A DNA stretch of 64,000 bases from positions 558,001 through 622,000 of the forward strand of contig OY970383.1 of assembly GCA_963719415.1 (NCBI GenBank), in the 5' to 3' direction. Of this stretch, positions 16,837 through 26,792 are shown piece after piece. The position numbers were made by a program, and so were the translations under genes. This DNA comes from JAPLIS01 sp963719415 (GTDB taxonomy: Bacteria; Babelota; Babeliae; Babelales; Vermiphilaceae). Positions within the stretch are counted from its first letter, which is position 1. Every line of letters begins with the position of its first letter. The notes under the pieces were generated by a model. The model was not told where the DNA came from, made no database searches, and saw only the letters and a program-made list of their open reading frames with translations.

Positions 16837-19800
16837 TTATTCAATATTTTTTAACGTAGAATTCGAGCTAACATCTTTGATTATGCGAATAGGAACCGCT
16901 ATTTCAATATTATTCTCTCGCAATTTTCTTACTAAGGCTAAACGAACATCGCTTGCAATATTCCACATTTCGAGAGTATATACAGAACTAACAAATCCAC
17001 GAATCATAAATTTATATCCGTACTCTAAAAATTCTTCAAGCCGTACAATTACTGGTGGTGTTTTAAGAATATTAGGATTAGCTTCTACCGCTTTACGAAG
17101 TAGCGCTTGAACAATCTCAGGATCATGAGAAAAAGGAATAACTAATTCAATATCCTGCAAGGCAATAAATGCCCGTGTATAATTCCAATTTACTATATAA
17201 TTGGTAGTAATAATGGAGTTGGGAATTACTACGGTTGTACTATTTTTTGAACGGAATATAACCGATCGAGGCGTAATTCTTCTGACAACGCCTTCTATTT
17301 CATTAATTTTTACATAATCTCCGATTTTAAGAGGACGCTGCACTAAAATAATAAAATAGGCTACAAAATCACTAATTGGCTCTTTGAGGACCCAACCCAA
17401 AGAAAGCGCTAAGGCGCCTAAAACAAGCCCGACAACTTGCCCTAGGCCAACACTATGAAAACCTATAAAAACAGCAATGGTCACCACAACGTAATGCATA
17501 ATTCGGGTGATTGTATGTTGTATTCCCATATCTACTAACAATAGATCAAAAATTTTATCAAGAACAAATCGGTTAAGTGTATACGAAACAAAAAAACCGA
17601 CCATGATAAAACTAATAATATGTAAAAACGAAAGTATAGTAATCGGATTAGCAGTCCCCGAGCCAGACAAAGGAGCTCCATAAGCTAGTGGTTTATTCAT
17701 AAAGCTCATCACATCATTCACATCAATACACCAACCCCAAATACGCACCAATACGAGGAAGCCTATTGATACCACTAAAAGAAGAGATACTATAATTGAA
17801 AGACCAAACCAAGTCTTGCTATGAGTAAATCGCTCTCTGACAACATCCCCTCTATCAACATTAAAAAATATTCGATACTCTAATCGTTTAAAAAATGAAT
17901 AAAGAAGCAGTAAACCAATAAGAAGCACTATCGTTTTAAGAACTGCAAAAAAAACATATTCTACGAGTCTAAAATGACCCACATACGGTGAACCAACTAC
18001 TAAAATAAAAAATATAAAAAAAAGTAATGGATAATAATAGCGAGCAACTTGTTTTGCAATCCAGCGCCATATACTATTATGCGTGGGGATCATTTCTAAT
18101 AGATGATCTCTCGGAACAACGAAAAAAATCAATAATACTTGAATGATAAAATTTATAGCAAGCAGCACACGCGGCAATTCTGATTTATAATAATTGGTTA
18201 ACATAAAAGCTTGGCGAAAAAACGTTATTAAAATCGTGGAATAGAGCAGAATAGAAAAGACGATCATAAATCGTTGCTGATATTCTTTTGCGAGCAAAAC
18301 AAAAGAATAACGCTCATTAAATATCATCAAAAAACGAATAAATCGATACGCTAATACACAAAGATAGGGTATTGATAATAAATAAAAAAATACATACACG
18401 TACGGATCAATCATCATAGCATGCAACAACACAAGATACATTAATATCCACATTGCAATGGGCCAAAAAACAGAATAGGTAAATTCCAATACAAGCATGC
18501 CAATTAAAAATAACGAACGAATAATACCATCATATTGCTGACTCAATATTGTTAACCAATTAATAGAAAAAGGAATATATTTTTTTATCCAAAAAAATAA
18601 AAGCACCAAAAGAGCCATTTTTAATAAAAACCACAGGTGATAACCAGTAAACTGACTAGCCTGAGTCGACTGATGCACATAGGTTGAAATATAAGAAATT
18701 ACCGAATTTTTATCTAATCGTTTTATATAAGAATATATGTCAGAAAAAAAAACAGATACATCAAAAGGAATATTATATGCCGCCTGCCAACTAATGGCAT
18801 ACTCGGGACGATACCAGATAGTTATGGCTTCTAGCTCTACCCTGATAAAATCAATTAAACGACTAATGTTTCCGACAATAGAAGAAATACCTGAATAAAC
18901 TCCCGTAAGCCTGCTCAATATATCAATCTGATTTTTGATAACCTGTTCTGACTCCACAAAGGACTGCATGCACCGCGCATACTCTTTTTGATGAACTTTA
19001 AAAACAGTATTTTTTAGTTTAACTAGTTCTTGTCGCTGACGAACAATATTATCAATTACTCCTTTTTTAATGCTCAGTTCGTCACCTATCAATACAATTT
19101 TTTCTTTAAATCGTAATGCTTTTGATTTTGCATCTGCCGAAGGAGCAACATATTTTTTTATCTCCTGAACAATATCATCATCTGAAGTGAGCTTTCTTGT
19201 TACAATTTTATAATATGATTCTTTGACATTAATTTGCATATTCTCATAGTGAAATTTTTCGTCTTCAAGAAAAATCTGAGCTGTTAACAGATCTATTCTT
19301 GTTTTAAGCAATAACATATCGCTATTAATATGAGAAACATAACAAAAACTCATATAGGCATCCACAGTATGGGCTGGATCTTTGATAAAATCATCTGTAT
19401 CTCTTCCAAGTGAAACACCAGAATCAACACTCAATTTTTCCCGCTGTCTTTCTTTTTTCTTAAATTCATTTTGCAAAACATCTATTTCTTGACGATATTT
19501 TTCTTTTATCTTGTAGTATTCTTGTTTTCGTTTACTTAACTCATCTTTAGCGTACGCAATATCAGCTTCACTAACGCGCACTGCTGGCTTAATTTTATAC
19601 ACATATTCTTTAAAAAGGGTCAACTGTGATTTTGCTATAAAACTCTGGTGCGCCGCTAAACCAATCTTATATTCAAACTCACGTATTTTTACTTCATCTA
19701 ATGCTATCTTATAACGATAAAGTTGCTCCTCATCTCGAGCAAGGGCTATGTTTTTTTCAGTTTCAACGACAAAATCACCATCTTGCCCTGCTGCACTGGC

Positions 19801-20568
19801 AACCAATCCTTCTATCTCTAACTGTTTTTTCTTTAAAGATTCATCAGTAATTGTCTTCGTACGTTTTAAAATATCGAGTTCTATTTTTGCATTTTTTTCT
19901 TGATCTGCAAGTTGATCAATCCGCTTTGATTGTTCAATTATTCTCTGATGAATTTTTTGCAAATCTTCAAAAGAATAATAAAGTCTATCTTGGAGGCGAT
20001 GTTCAATTTTATATTTCTCAAAATCAAAATCTTCAATAAAAAGAGTTATTTCTTTAATAAAAACTTCAAGAAGAATACGCACTTGTTCTCGAGAACGTAC
20101 AAGATCTTGAAGCACTTGATACATTTCGTTAACGATAAATAACAGTTTATTGCTATATTCATTTGAATTGTCATTTTTTAACTCATTTTTTATTGCCGTC
20201 AACCGTAACGAGACTCGTTCAATATCATCCTTTACAAGAACAGCATTCTTATTTGTCTCTTCATCAAATGCTTCCAACGCTTTCTTTAACAGGCCCAGTT
20301 GTCCTTTTTTTTCTTCTACAACACCGACAAAAATTTGATCACTTGAACTTCGTATTTTTTGACCCGCTTCTTCTAGCTTTTCTGCTAATCCAAGCGCATG
20401 CAACGGGGATGCATGCATACAATAGTACCCTATAATCATATAGGCACTCATATAGGCACTCGTATAGGCAATCGCATAAGCAGCTGTGTAAGCAGTATAA
20501 AAAACTGTATAAAAACAGGGAATACTATAAAACCATGAACCCGTATTAAAAAAGATACTTCTTTTCAT
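16837..20568 (-). CDS. Very large MscS-family mechanosensitive channel
   Basis: 1243 residues. An N-terminal leader with SAY-type 12-bp repeats and a hydrophobic stretch is followed by about 550 residues of coiled coil, probably periplasmic. Then come at least ten membrane segments (about 660-1080) and a C-terminal MscS core: pore helix GLVLGALALSLGWVLKEP near residue 1050, the beta domain IGDYVKINEIEGVV, and VIPNSIITTNYIVNW. The layout resembles MscK/MscM of E. coli, which release solutes on hypo-osmotic shock. The start overlaps the same transcript as the RecO-like gene, four bases downstream of its stop. Confidence 0.9.
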   Translation of the reverse strand: MKRSIFFNTGSWFYSIPCFYTVFYTAYTAAYAIAYTSAYMSAYMIIGYYCMHASPLHALGLAEKLEEAGQKIRSSSDQIFVGVVEEKKGQLGLLKKALEAFDEETNKNAVLVKDDIERVSLRLTAIKNELKNDNSNEYSNKLLFIVNEMYQVLQDLVRSREQVRILLEVFIKEITLFIEDFDFEKYKIEHRLQDRLYYSFEDLQKIHQRIIEQSKRIDQLADQEKNAKIELDILKRTKTITDESLKKKQLEIEGLVASAAGQDGDFVVETEKNIALARDEEQLYRYKIALDEVKIREFEYKIGLAAHQSFIAKSQLTLFKEYVYKIKPAVRVSEADIAYAKDELSKRKQEYYKIKEKYRQEIDVLQNEFKKKERQREKLSVDSGVSLGRDTDDFIKDPAHTVDAYMSFCYVSHINSDMLLLKTRIDLLTAQIFLEDEKFHYENMQINVKESYYKIVTRKLTSDDDIVQEIKKYVAPSADAKSKALRFKEKIVLIGDELSIKKGVIDNIVRQRQELVKLKNTVFKVHQKEYARCMQSFVESEQVIKNQIDILSRLTGVYSGISSIVGNISRLIDFIRVELEAITIWYRPEYAISWQAAYNIPFDVSVFFSDIYSYIKRLDKNSVISYISTYVHQSTQASQFTGYHLWFLLKMALLVLLFFWIKKYIPFSINWLTILSQQYDGIIRSLFLIGMLVLEFTYSVFWPIAMWILMYLVLLHAMMIDPYVYVFFYLLSIPYLCVLAYRFIRFLMIFNERYSFVLLAKEYQQRFMIVFSILLYSTILITFFRQAFMLTNYYKSELPRVLLAINFIIQVLLIFFVVPRDHLLEMIPTHNSIWRWIAKQVARYYYPLLFFIFFILVVGSPYVGHFRLVEYVFFAVLKTIVLLIGLLLLYSFFKRLEYRIFFNVDRGDVVRERFTHSKTWFGLSIIVSLLLVVSIGFLVLVRIWGWCIDVNDVMSFMNKPLAYGAPLSGSGTANPITILSFLHIISFIMVGFFVSYTLNRFVLDKIFDLLLVDMGIQHTITRIMHYVVVTIAVFIGFHSVGLGQVVGLVLGALALSLGWVLKEPISDFVAYFIILVQRPLKIGDYVKINEIEGVVRRITPRSVIFRSKNSTTVVIPNSIITTNYIVNWNYTRAFIALQDIELVIPFSHDPEIVQALLRKAVEANPNILKTPPVIVRLEEFLEYGYKFMIRGFVSSVYTLEMWNIASDVRLALVRKLRENNIEIAVPIRIIKDVSSNSTLKNIE
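20435..20505 (-). repeat. 12-bp imperfect repeats in the N-terminus of the MscS gene
   Basis: Five or so imperfect 12-base units (ATAGGCACTCAT-like on the plus strand) encode repeated Ser/Ala-Ala/Tyr-Tyr triplets in the leader region of the channel protein. Confidence 0.7.
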
Positions 20569-20572
20569 ACAC

Positions 20573-21232
20573 CTACTCTCTATATATATAATTAATAGTT
20601 TTAAATTGGTCGCAATATGGATGTTCGGCTAAACAAAAACAGAGCCAATTATGAATATCTTGCATACAGTCTAAATCTATGGCGCAATCAAACACCTTGT
20701 CAATAGCCTCATCAACAGCTCCCTCAATAGGCTTACTAGAAATATAAGCAATGGCTTGAGTAGAAATAGTAGAAAGACGCATTATAATTGATTTAGACAG
20801 CTTTGGATGCTCTGTATACACCCCGATAAGAAGTATTAATTTGAATAAAAATATTTTTTTTATGTTCATCGTCCATGAAGCGGCAAAATGTGCATATAAA
20901 AAAAGAATTAAATCAAATACTTCTTTCTCGTCAGCTCCTAAAGGGATAGAATAATAACAAATTTCAATAATATGGTGTAAAAAAAAAATATCATGAAAAC
21001 TAAGCAAAAAAGGCTGCTGTTCAATTTTGCAGCCCAAAAGAATATAGTGCTTACCTCGTTTATCAATCTGATATGATAACACGTCTCCAACCGACACACA
21101 AAATGCCCGGTAAACAATAGCCTTAATATGTCCTAAGTGCGCATCTAACAATGATATTGTATCAGTATATTTGTGCTTTTTAAGCACAATACCTCTATAA
21201 TCACTGGTAGACCTAACTAGAAACTGTTCCAT
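20573..21232 (-). CDS. RecO-like DNA repair protein
   Basis: 219 residues. The N-terminal 75 residues (RGIVLKKHKYTDTISLLDAHLGHIKAIV as segments) have the OB-fold pattern of RecO, which loads RecA onto SSB-coated DNA in the RecFOR pathway. The remainder is helical as in RecO (FLHHIIEICYYSIPLGADEKEVFDLILFLY). The zinc-binding cysteines of some RecO proteins are not evident. The match is by pattern and is weak. It is followed four bases later by the MscS gene. Confidence 0.55.
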   Translation of the reverse strand: MEQFLVRSTSDYRGIVLKKHKYTDTISLLDAHLGHIKAIVYRAFCVSVGDVLSYQIDKRGKHYILLGCKIEQQPFLLSFHDIFFLHHIIEICYYSIPLGADEKEVFDLILFLYAHFAASWTMNIKKIFLFKLILLIGVYTEHPKLSKSIIMRLSTISTQAIAYISSKPIEGAVDEAIDKVFDCAIDLDCMQDIHNWLCFCLAEHPYCDQFKTINYIYRE

Positions 21233-21330
21233 TTTATTAACACCATTTTATTAATACTATCTTATTAACATATACAAATACCAACAATAAAAAAGGTATA
21301 TATAGTCTCTCCTGCTATTAGTCTAATAAT

Positions 21331-21409
21331 AATTAAAAAAAACAGAAAACTTTTAATAAAAAAACTCAAATCTTTACTTTTTATTTCAAAAATTACTATC
21401 ATTAATTTT
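21331..21409 (+). repeat. 79-bp direct repeat, copy 1
   Basis: Identical over 79 bases to 24063-24141. It begins AATTAAAAAAAACAGAAAAC and ends ATCATTAATTTT. The two copies flank the 2.5-kb lipoprotein-like gene. In this copy the repeat continues into the right arm of a 20-bp perfect inverted repeat (see next entry). Confidence 0.95.
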
Positions 21410-21422
21410 TGAAATAAAAAGT
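21376..21422. other. 20-bp perfect inverted repeat upstream of lipoprotein-like gene
   Basis: ACTTTTTATTTCAAAAATTA, a seven-base loop CTATCAT, and its exact reverse complement. It lies 31 bases before the ATG at 21454 between two divergent genes, so it is not needed as a terminator. It could be an operator, an mRNA leader hairpin or a mobile-element end. Confidence 0.85.
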
Positions 21423-21453
21423 AAAACTCAAAAAAGGCATATAAGAAATAAAC

Positions 21454-23972
21454 ATGAATAAAAAAATACCTATTCCTATACTATTAATCATGATAACAGC
21501 ATGTACCATGTATGCCAGTGAAAATCCTGACAAAATAATAATGGCCGAGCATACAACAACTCAAAAACCAATACCAGAAGAACAAGCGCTAGCCGATAAA
21601 CTCTTTGAAGCTATCTATGTTAAAGACGTTAATACTGTTTTGAATGTACCAATAATAAACACACAAATTTTAAATATAACAAACACTGCTGGTCGTACTC
21701 TATTAGAAGAAGCACTTTTTCAATTTGAACAAGAAAAAACAAACTATATAGCTCTAGTGCAAAAAAATGCCTCTAAACAGGATCAAAGGCAGGGAGAAAT
21801 AGATACAACTAAGTTAAAGCGAATATACGTATTTTTATTAGAAAAAACAAATCTAATCAACGATATAAAAGAATCAACACCAAAAGACCTGTCTGACAAG
21901 TTGTTTCAAGCAATCAAAAATAAAAATCTTAAAGCTGTTCTTATGGTGATTGCCGCTAAAAATTTTGAAAAAGTTATGGTTTTAAAAAACGAATATCGTA
22001 TACCTGCAAAACAGGAAGCATTCCTGCAATACAATAAAACAAAAAAAGCACTTTACAACGCTACTCCAGAAAATAAAAACCAAGAAATAAAAAATTTAAT
22101 TAATTTAGATCTTATAGTTAAATTTTTAAACAACAAAGAAAAGCAAGTTATTGATATGCAGCAAGATAACAATAGTCAACAACTAATACCAGAAAAAATT
22201 ACATCCAAAAAATTAACTCCAAAAGAACAGGCTGCGCAACTATTCACCGCAATAGATGAAAAAAATGTTCTTGCTGTTAATAATAGTGCTAAAGACGCAG
22301 AAACCTTTGAACAAATTATGGATATAACACGAAATGGCCGCACTCCGCTACAAGAAGCTCAAGACAAACTTGCAAAAGCAAATGCAGCACCTTCCAAGAT
22401 TATTAAATTTACAAAAAAAAATAAAAAAAAAAAGAAAAGGAACTGAACGACTTAAAACAAATTAAAGACACGCTATTGTATTTTACCAGTGCCGTAGCCG
22501 CAAAACGCGAAAAAATAGCGGAACAACAAAAAATAACCAACGAAAAAACGGCAGAAATAAAAGCATGGGCTACTGCTCTTATAGCTCAGAAAGAAATTAC
22601 TAAAGAAGCTGAAAAAACGAAAGACGTCGAAAATATAGAAAAATTAGATAGATTAAAACAGATAGAACTAGACAAAAAAAAAGAACAAGAAGAACAACAA
22701 ACAAGGAAAAAAGGCTGGACAGATTTTCATCTTAGAATAAAAGAATCTAAAATGTCTGCTCTTAATTTTTCGCAAGACATTGAACATGAAAAAAATAAAG
22801 CTAAAAAAAAAATGGCCCTAGAAGAAGTAAATCGACAGCTGCAAACAAAAAAATTTAAAAAAAAAATAAAAGACTTAAATTCAAAACAAAGCTTAAAATC
22901 AGAAGCAACGAAAGAGATAAAAATAAAACAGCTAAATTTAAGAGAAAAAACAGCAATTGAATTCATAGAAAAGCTCTATGCGAACAAAAAATTTACCAAA
23001 CAATCTCGTCAAAAATTTCGAACTTTATTAGGGCTGTATGGACAAGGAGACCCAGAAACTTCTGCTAGATCATCATCAAGAATCTCTTTAAGTTCAAATT
23101 TATGCACACTATTTAAAAATATATCTGAGGGCAATATTGATGGAGCTATCAATATCATAAATAAATTTCATAAAAGCTCATTATTCTTTTTTCTATCTGA
23201 TTTTACCTTAAACGATTTTCTTTCAGGATCACTTTCATTAAAGGAAACAGGAGAAGAAGAGGCGGTGCGCACAGGAAGCGTTATAGGATACGCTATTTCT
23301 AAAAACGAAAATTACAAACCAAAAATTGAGATGCGTGCTCCAAAAATAAGCACTTCAATAAAATGGCAATATATTATTAGAACCATCATAGAAAATAATC
23401 CCTGTTTTAAGTTCCTTGAACAAATGCAAGATGTCCTACCTGATCCTATAAAAGTGGCGGCTGTAGCAAAACCAAACCCTAAAAAAAAAGAAAATCCAGA
23501 GCAGAAAACAAAAACGCGACGTCTAAAACCACACGCATCAATTGAACAAATAAAAAAACTCTACAAAAACAAAACTTTTAGCAAACAATCTCGCCGTAAT
23601 CTACGTTATTTATTAGAGCAACTATATAATAAAGTACTCAGTCCAAAAAAAGAAGAATCTGGAATACAAAAACCATTAATAAAAAAGTTCTGCGATATAT
23701 TAAAAAAAATATACGATGACAAAATTAATGAAGCTATTAACATCATAAATACATTTCATAAAAGTTCACTAGTCGGGTTTCTGTCTGATTTTACCTTGGA
23801 CGATTTTCTTATGAGAGGCATAACGGTTAAAGGCTCATGGCTCCCAGGACACACCCGATTGATAATGCCATGGACTCATATCGTTCAGAAAATAGTTGTC
23901 AATAACAATTACAACGATACTTGTTTTGACTTTCTTGCTAATACCAATCCACCAGCAATTATTAAAATATAG
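21454..23972 (+). CDS. Lipoprotein-like repeat protein, continuous through a -1 frameshift
   Basis: Two frames, 21454-22446 and a downstream frame closed at 23972, form one protein of about 840 residues. The N-terminus MNKKIPIPILLIMITAC has a lipobox (ITAC). A repeated helical unit (LADKLFEAIYVKDVNTVL; LSDKLFQAIKNKNLKAVL; AAQLFTAIDEKNVLAV) follows, then a long Lys/Glu coiled coil. At the C-terminus there are two copies of a domain: IEKLYANKKFTKQSRQKFR...FFLSDFTLNDFL and IKKLYKNKTFSKQSRRNLR...GFLSDFTLDDFL. The paralog at 26793 reads straight across the equivalent junction. The switch point lies in poly-A with A-AAA-AAG at 22428-22434 in the dnaX-like register. The repeat units resemble degenerate ankyrin-like helices. 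Function unknown; probably surface or secreted. Confidence 0.75.
22413..22446 (+). promoter_or_regulatory. Poly-A slippery site (A-AAA-AAG) for -1 frameshift
   Basis: A run of nine A, a T and eleven A ends in AAG. In the upstream frame the codons are AAA-AAA-AAG followed shortly by AAC-TGA. Slipping back one base opens the long downstream frame (K-K-E-K-E-L-N-D-L). A single missing A in the assembly, or transcriptional slippage, would give the same result. Confidence 0.65.
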
Positions 23973-24059
23973 TTTTAACTGGGCACTAGCGGAAGCTGGG
24001 GTAAAGTTGGGGGTGAAATAATTTTGGTTTTTGATAACGGATTAGTATGAAATTGGTAT
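23941..24059. repeat. Possible MITE-like element with ATACCAAT ends
   Basis: ATACCAAT at 23941 and its inverse ATTGGTAT at 24052-24059 bracket a GC-richer core (AAGCTGGGGTAAAGTTGGGGGTG). Both ends and core resemble the element at 42931-43123. The left end forms the last codons of the preceding gene. Confidence 0.4.
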
Positions 24060-24062
24060 AAC

Positions 24063-24141
24063 AATTAAAAAAAACAGAAAACTTTTAATAAAAAAACTCA
24101 AATCTTTACTTTTTATTTCAAAAATTACTATCATTAATTTT
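24063..24141 (+). repeat. 79-bp direct repeat, copy 2
   Basis: Exact copy of 21331-21409. The inverted-repeat arm that completes the hairpin in copy 1 is not preserved here (sequence diverges after ATTAATTTT). It precedes the phosphatase gene. Confidence 0.95.
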
Positions 24142-24188
24142 GAACAATAGATAAAAACTTAAAAAAAGCATGACAGGACTAGGCAATC

Positions 24189-26009
24189 ATGAAAAATAAG
24201 TTCAACTTTTATCAAAAATCAATATACCATAACAGATTATGTATACTCTCCTTGCTATTGCTTTTATATCCCCTGCCTATAAAAACAGATCTCGACAAAA
24301 CACGATTGACAATAATCATAGTAGTTGACCAGTTAGCCTATAGCGCTCTACAAAAATATTTTCATTATTTAAATGGCGGACTCAAAAACCTTATATCTCT
24401 GGGCGTAAACTATAAAAATGCTTTCCATCCTCACGGAATACCTACGACAGCAGTCGGACATGCTGGCCTCAGCACAGGCACCTATGCCCAAGATCATGGT
24501 ATCGTAAGCAATTCATGGATTAATGAAGATGGCGTTATTGTTCGAGCAAATTATGATACCCCAGAAAATGCTGCTGTATTAAGCCCGACGGGTGTATATG
24601 ATGTAGGTTCTTCTTCACAACTCCTCATGGTAGATAATTTATCAGATCAGTTTAGATTACAATCCTTGCCAGACAACAAATGTTATGCCTACGCGCTCTC
24701 CATGAAAGATTATTCAGCAACTCAAATGGCTGGCAAATTAGGAAAAGCTGTATGGTTTGATGCAAAAACAGGAACCTTTACTTCTAGCAAAGCTTACTTT
24801 AAAAAAATACCTGATTGGATTCAGCAATTTAATGAGTTACATGATATGACCTCAATAAACCATGTAATTTGGCGCCAAGCAAAACCCTATAAAAGTCGCG
24901 CATACGAAGCTGCTCTTGATCAACACAATACCTACACACAAGAATTCGATTCAGAATTCCCTGCGCGGCATCAAGAACACTGTCAGAGCGAATATCAAGG
25001 TGGCATGGTTGGGAAAAAAATTCCTATAGAACGGGAAACAAATCCAAAAAAACCATTTTCTCTTTTTATGAAAACACCTCAATCAAACAAACTTTTATTA
25101 GATCTTGCGCAAAACTGTATTAATACGCATATACGAAAAAAAAATAAAAATCGACTTCTTCTCTGGGTATCTCTTGGCTCTCTCGATTTTGCAGGACATC
25201 AATATGGACCTGACAGCAAAGAGACGATAGATATTATTTATCATTTGGACAAGCAGTTAGCGCGGTTTATGCGAAAAGCTCAGCGCGCAGCCGGCAGAAG
25301 AAAAACACTTTTTGTGCTGACCGCTGATCATGGCATAACTCCTATCCCAGAAGTTATTGCCAAAAAAGGATTCCCTGCTCATCGTTATGAATCTAGAGAA
25401 CTCATAGATAATCTTAATAATAGTCTTAATAAGTATATCCAAGAGCAGGTATCTAATAATCACCCATCTAATAATCTGATAACCAACAAACAAATATCTG
25501 ATAAAAAAACAACCAACATAATCAATACCTATAAAAACTCACAAATCTATTTACATAACGATCTCTTTAATCAATTTAATAAAAAGCAAAAAAAACAGAT
25601 ACTTCGTCACATACAGTTACAAGCTAAAGAGCATGCTGGTATCAAGCATATATGGACTTATGAAGAACTCAAAAATAAAGTATGCGATCATGACTCTCTC
25701 GAAAGTTACTATAAACATCAGCTCTACCCTCAGAGAAGTGGACATCTTATTGTTCAACCAAACCCTTATTGTGATATAACAGAATGGAAAAAGGGGGCTG
25801 ATCACAATTCCGCATATAATTACAACACACAAGTACCTTTAATTCTCTATCAGTGCGGTTTAATTGAAGCAAAAACTATCTATCAACGAGTATCAACGTT
25901 GCAACTTGCTAATACTTTATCTAATATTTTAAGCATACCCAAACCATCTGCATCTACTTTTGATATATTACCTGAAATAGGAACAACAAAAATAATACCC
26001 CTCTTTTAA
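24189..26009 (+). CDS. PafA-like alkaline phosphatase/phosphodiesterase
   Basis: 606 residues with an N-terminal signal segment (CILSLLLLLYPLPI). The alkaline phosphatase superfamily core is clear: IIIVVDQLAY (metal Asp47), GIPTTAVGHAGLSTG with the Thr86/87 nucleophile, WVSLGSLDFAGHQYGPDS (metal Asp and His), TADHGITPIPE, and a late DHNSAYNYNTQVPLILY His region. A Thr nucleophile and this motif order match PafA-type periplasmic phosphatases and nucleotide pyrophosphatases. A linker rich in Asn/Lys near residue 420 is unusual. It probably recovers phosphate from phosphate esters outside the inner membrane. Confidence 0.88.
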   Translation: MKNKFNFYQKSIYHNRLCILSLLLLLYPLPIKTDLDKTRLTIIIVVDQLAYSALQKYFHYLNGGLKNLISLGVNYKNAFHPHGIPTTAVGHAGLSTGTYAQDHGIVSNSWINEDGVIVRANYDTPENAAVLSPTGVYDVGSSSQLLMVDNLSDQFRLQSLPDNKCYAYALSMKDYSATQMAGKLGKAVWFDAKTGTFTSSKAYFKKIPDWIQQFNELHDMTSINHVIWRQAKPYKSRAYEAALDQHNTYTQEFDSEFPARHQEHCQSEYQGGMVGKKIPIERETNPKKPFSLFMKTPQSNKLLLDLAQNCINTHIRKKNKNRLLLWVSLGSLDFAGHQYGPDSKETIDIIYHLDKQLARFMRKAQRAAGRRKTLFVLTADHGITPIPEVIAKKGFPAHRYESRELIDNLNNSLNKYIQEQVSNNHPSNNLITNKQISDKKTTNIINTYKNSQIYLHNDLFNQFNKKQKKQILRHIQLQAKEHAGIKHIWTYEELKNKVCDHDSLESYYKHQLYPQRSGHLIVQPNPYCDITEWKKGADHNSAYNYNTQVPLILYQCGLIEAKTIYQRVSTLQLANTLSNILSIPKPSASTFDILPEIGTTKIIPLF

Positions 26010-26070
26010 CCTGTTCTCTATAAACATGCTTCTTATAAAAAAATCTATCATTTAACAAATCAGGAATAGT

Positions 26071-26751
26071 ATGAGTAAAATAGATAAAAATAAAACTTAT
26101 AATTTTATAAAAAAAATAAACATTATAGCATCCATAGTTTTTTACAGTTTTATGACAAGCTACGGTGAATCATCACCTACTACTTTAAATCCTACTCTGT
26201 TAGAAACTCCTCTGAACCATACCGTATCAGGTAATACTACATTAGATAATCCCGCGCTACATGATAGCACCACGTACGATAGCGCTATGAAGGCTATTTT
26301 AGATATTCAAAATCAGACCATTGAATATCTGTTCAAAGCTAAACAGATTGAATACGCTCATCAACGTACCCAATCCCTTCATAAAGCACATCCTAACGCA
26401 CAATCTAATGCACAACCTAATTTACAAGCCGATTTACAGGCCGATTTACAGGCCGATAGCGATTGTTTAAGTAGCGACCCAGAAAAAAACAATCCACTAA
26501 CAACAAATTTTCAGTATATTAATCTAGACAAAGAAAAAATAAATCTTGTAACGGCAATTCTACATTCACAAAAACTCGCCGAAGAAGGACGAATTGCTTC
26601 TCTAAAACTCATAGAAGAAGGACGAATTTCTTGTCAACGAATTACTACCAGTAACCTTATTAACATTAAAGTTATTGAAAATACACCCACCTATGTCGCC
26701 TGTCTATGCGCTCTTATATTCGTTGGTGCTTTAGCTAAAAAAATTAGTTAA
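26071..26751 (+). CDS. Small protein with N-terminal and C-terminal hydrophobic segments
   Basis: 226 residues, not recognised. A leader (INIIASIVFYSFMTSYG) is followed by a low-complexity Asn/Thr region, a Gln/Ala/Asp-rich stretch with three in-frame ADLQ units (12-bp DNA repeats at about 26415-26455), and a helix with repeated EEGRI units (AEEGRIASLKLIEEGRIS). It ends with a membrane segment (YVACLCALIFVGALA) and a short basic tail, so it may be anchored at both ends or only by its C-terminus. Confidence 0.6.
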   Translation: MSKIDKNKTYNFIKKINIIASIVFYSFMTSYGESSPTTLNPTLLETPLNHTVSGNTTLDNPALHDSTTYDSAMKAILDIQNQTIEYLFKAKQIEYAHQRTQSLHKAHPNAQSNAQPNLQADLQADLQADSDCLSSDPEKNNPLTTNFQYINLDKEKINLVTAILHSQKLAEEGRIASLKLIEEGRISCQRITTSNLINIKVIENTPTYVACLCALIFVGALAKKIS

Positions 26752-26792
26752 AAAACAGAAAAAATAAAAATAATTAATTATCGAAAAAAATA

